A stretch of 34,910 nt of DNA from positions 1 to 34,910 of the forward strand of contig JAPLEB010000092.1 in assembly GCA_026391555.1 (NCBI GenBank). The letters run 5' to 3'. Shown here one piece after another: positions 33,908-34,910 of this stretch (the stretch's first letter is position 1; each line of letters begins with the position of its first letter). Both the position numbers and the translations under genes were made by a program. Below the pieces are notes generated by a model, which saw nothing but the letters and a program-made list of their open reading frames with translations, was not told the origin of the DNA and did no database searches. Origin of the DNA: Bacteroidia bacterium. GTDB lineage: Bacteria; Bacteroidota; Bacteroidia; Bacteroidales; VadinHA17.

Positions 33908-34063
33908 TTAAATAAAGATATAGGCTGCAAAAAATGATAAAAGTATAATAGGTATCATTACCCATCCTCCTTTAATAGCAAGGTCAAGAAGTGTCAGTTT
34001 CATCTCGCCTGCTTTTTCAACAGGAACAGAACCACCCTGTAAAATGAGCTGTATAAATGCCAT
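33908..34063 (-). pseudogene. exbB: 5' part of exbB, ended by an in-frame TAA
   Basis: This 51-residue frame begins at ATG (MAFIQLILQGG) and contains the first ExbB transmembrane helix, GGWVMIPIILLSFFAAYIFI, then TAA (plus-strand tta at 33908-33910). The next codons in the same frame read RYYVIRKATKEDLNFMNRI, joining directly to the downstream frame. At the TAA position I expect Glu in homologues (YIFFERFFVIRKA-like, from memory). A single GAA-to-TAA change would explain it. It is either a true nonsense mutation or a base error. Confidence 0.75.
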
Positions 34064-34241
34064 ATTCTTCTATTTATTAGTTAATTTCTGAATGTTACAA
34101 TTAGCAATCAATTAATGATTAATTAACGTGCGAAGTTATTAAAAAACGTAATGATACCCAGTTCTATTATGCCGGGTTAATAACAATGGTAAAAAATTTA
34201 TTAACTATGAGTATTATTAAAAATCCTGAATTATAGCAAAA

Positions 34242-34910
34242 TTATTTTTCCTTTATCGTTGTTTCATTCTCCTTCTTCATATCAGCTTTGACTTTTTTCC
34301 TGAATAAATCAGAAAATTTGTTAAAATCCTGTTTGAAGAGAATCCCGATACCCTGAGTGTAGGGATCAAGCTTCCCAGTATATGGATTGTTATACCTGTT
34401 AAAGACTTTGAACTTTATCTTCTCTGTGATTTTATATTCAACATCAAAGTCTCCGGTAATTTGATTAGAATTATTGAGAGTATTACCAGCCCCCCTTACA
34501 TCAATATTACTATTTATTACTACCTTATCATTCAGCAACTGAGTGGAAAAATCAACCTGAACCTCCTGTGGATTAATATCTTTATTTCCACTTCCCGGCC
34601 GGTAACCAAATCCGATGTCAAAATCGTTACTGATCTGTGATAACATGTTACTAAGCTGGGTAAAAAGCATTTCAGTAGTTGTAACCGCCATTGCTGAAGT
34701 TCCGGTTGTGGTTGTTGAGTTTGATGACGGACCCAATGATATAAAACTTTTCATTATCAGCAGGGAAAAAAACTGCCGGTTTAATTCCTCCTCTGTTGAA
34801 ATAGCATTTCGCAGGTATGCCTTGGTCTCTTCATCGGCATATGGCAGATAAATATTGAAACCGACTATCGGATTGAACAGCTTCCCGGTCAGACTAAGCT
34901 GGCACTCTAC
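34242..34910 (-). CDS. TamB-like translocation/assembly protein, C-terminal fragment (cut by window edge)
   Basis: The frame is open to the window edge and encodes the last 222 residues. VECQLSLTGKLFNPIVGFNI, PYADEETKAYLRNAISTEEE and LNRQFFSLLIMKSF, followed by a Ser/Thr-rich stretch and beta-strand repeats ending in GIGILFKQDFNKFSDLF, match the C-terminal domain of Bacteroidota TamB/AsmA-like proteins, as I recall it. These large inner-membrane-anchored proteins span the periplasm and assist outer-membrane assembly or lipid transport. The ATG at 34754 is an internal Met, not the start. The 178 nt between its end and the exbB start hold no gene. Confidence 0.88.
   Translation of the reverse strand, partial: VECQLSLTGKLFNPIVGFNIYLPYADEETKAYLRNAISTEEELNRQFFSLLIMKSFISLGPSSNSTTTTGTSAMAVTTTEMLFTQLSNMLSQISNDFDIGFGYRPGSGNKDINPQEVQVDFSTQLLNDKVVINSNIDVRGAGNTLNNSNQITGDFDVEYKITEKIKFKVFNRYNNPYTGKLDPYTQGIGILFKQDFNKFSDLFRKKVKADMKKENETTIKEK

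Noticed and set aside
33908-33910. Programmed recoding of the exbB TAA
   Set aside because: TAA is not a selenocysteine or pyrrolysine codon, and no readthrough context or downstream structure was seen. A point mutation or base error is simpler.

Overview
The window looks like a chromosomal segment of a gliding or T9SS-equipped member of the Bacteroidota, probably a marine or anoxic-sediment Bacteroidales/Marinilabiliales-type organism. The support is two SusC/SusD pairs, type A and type B T9SS C-terminal sorting domains, a Bacteroidota-style ExbB-ExbD-TonB cluster, a TamB C-terminus of the form I recall from this phylum, several -7 boxes of the TAnnTTTG form, AT-rich intergenic DNA and no clear Shine-Dalgarno sequences. 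No rRNA, tRNA, CRISPR array, integrase or transposase was seen.

Layout. (1) 1-10947 is mostly conserved, housekeeping-type sequence: a small outer-membrane barrel, an unknown exported protein, a Fur-family regulator, a RelA/SpoT (p)ppGpp enzyme, a three-gene unit (catalytic M16 peptidase, non-catalytic M16 partner, T9SS type B protein), a short ORF that looks like the stump of a ClC chloride channel, glyA, and a receiver-only response regulator. (2) 11019-32045 is one co-directional polysaccharide utilization locus (PUL): sulfatase, SusC/SusD, SusC/SusD, SusE-position lipoprotein, GH43, sulfatase, a 36-codon secreted-protein stump, sulfatase, sulfatase, a BNR/sialidase-fold protein with a T9SS signal, and a second GH43. 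(3) 32103-34910, on the minus strand, is tonB-exbD-exbB and the C-terminal end of a TamB-like protein cut by the window edge.

How the PUL should work (inference). The two SusC/SusD complexes import oligosaccharides. Four Cys-type S1 sulfatases remove sulfate esters. Two GH43 enzymes and the BNR-propeller protein trim side chains or ends, probably of arabinose- or xylose-type sugars. A sulfated, pentose-containing algal or plant glycan is the best guess. No backbone endo-enzyme, sulfatase maturase or dedicated regulator lies in the window, so the locus must rely on genes elsewhere.

Most notable points. A 74-nt promoter-plus-leader module (59/74 identical, no gaps) precedes both the small barrel gene at 263 and the first PUL gene at 11108. 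It can form a 6-bp hairpin with an identical 17-nt loop, and the stem changes between copies keep the pairing. The exbB frame is interrupted by a single in-frame TAA at a position where the family, as I recall it, has glutamate. Two near-identical 40-nt intergenic palindromic repeats bracket a two-gene cassette (sulfatase plus T9SS-targeted BNR protein).
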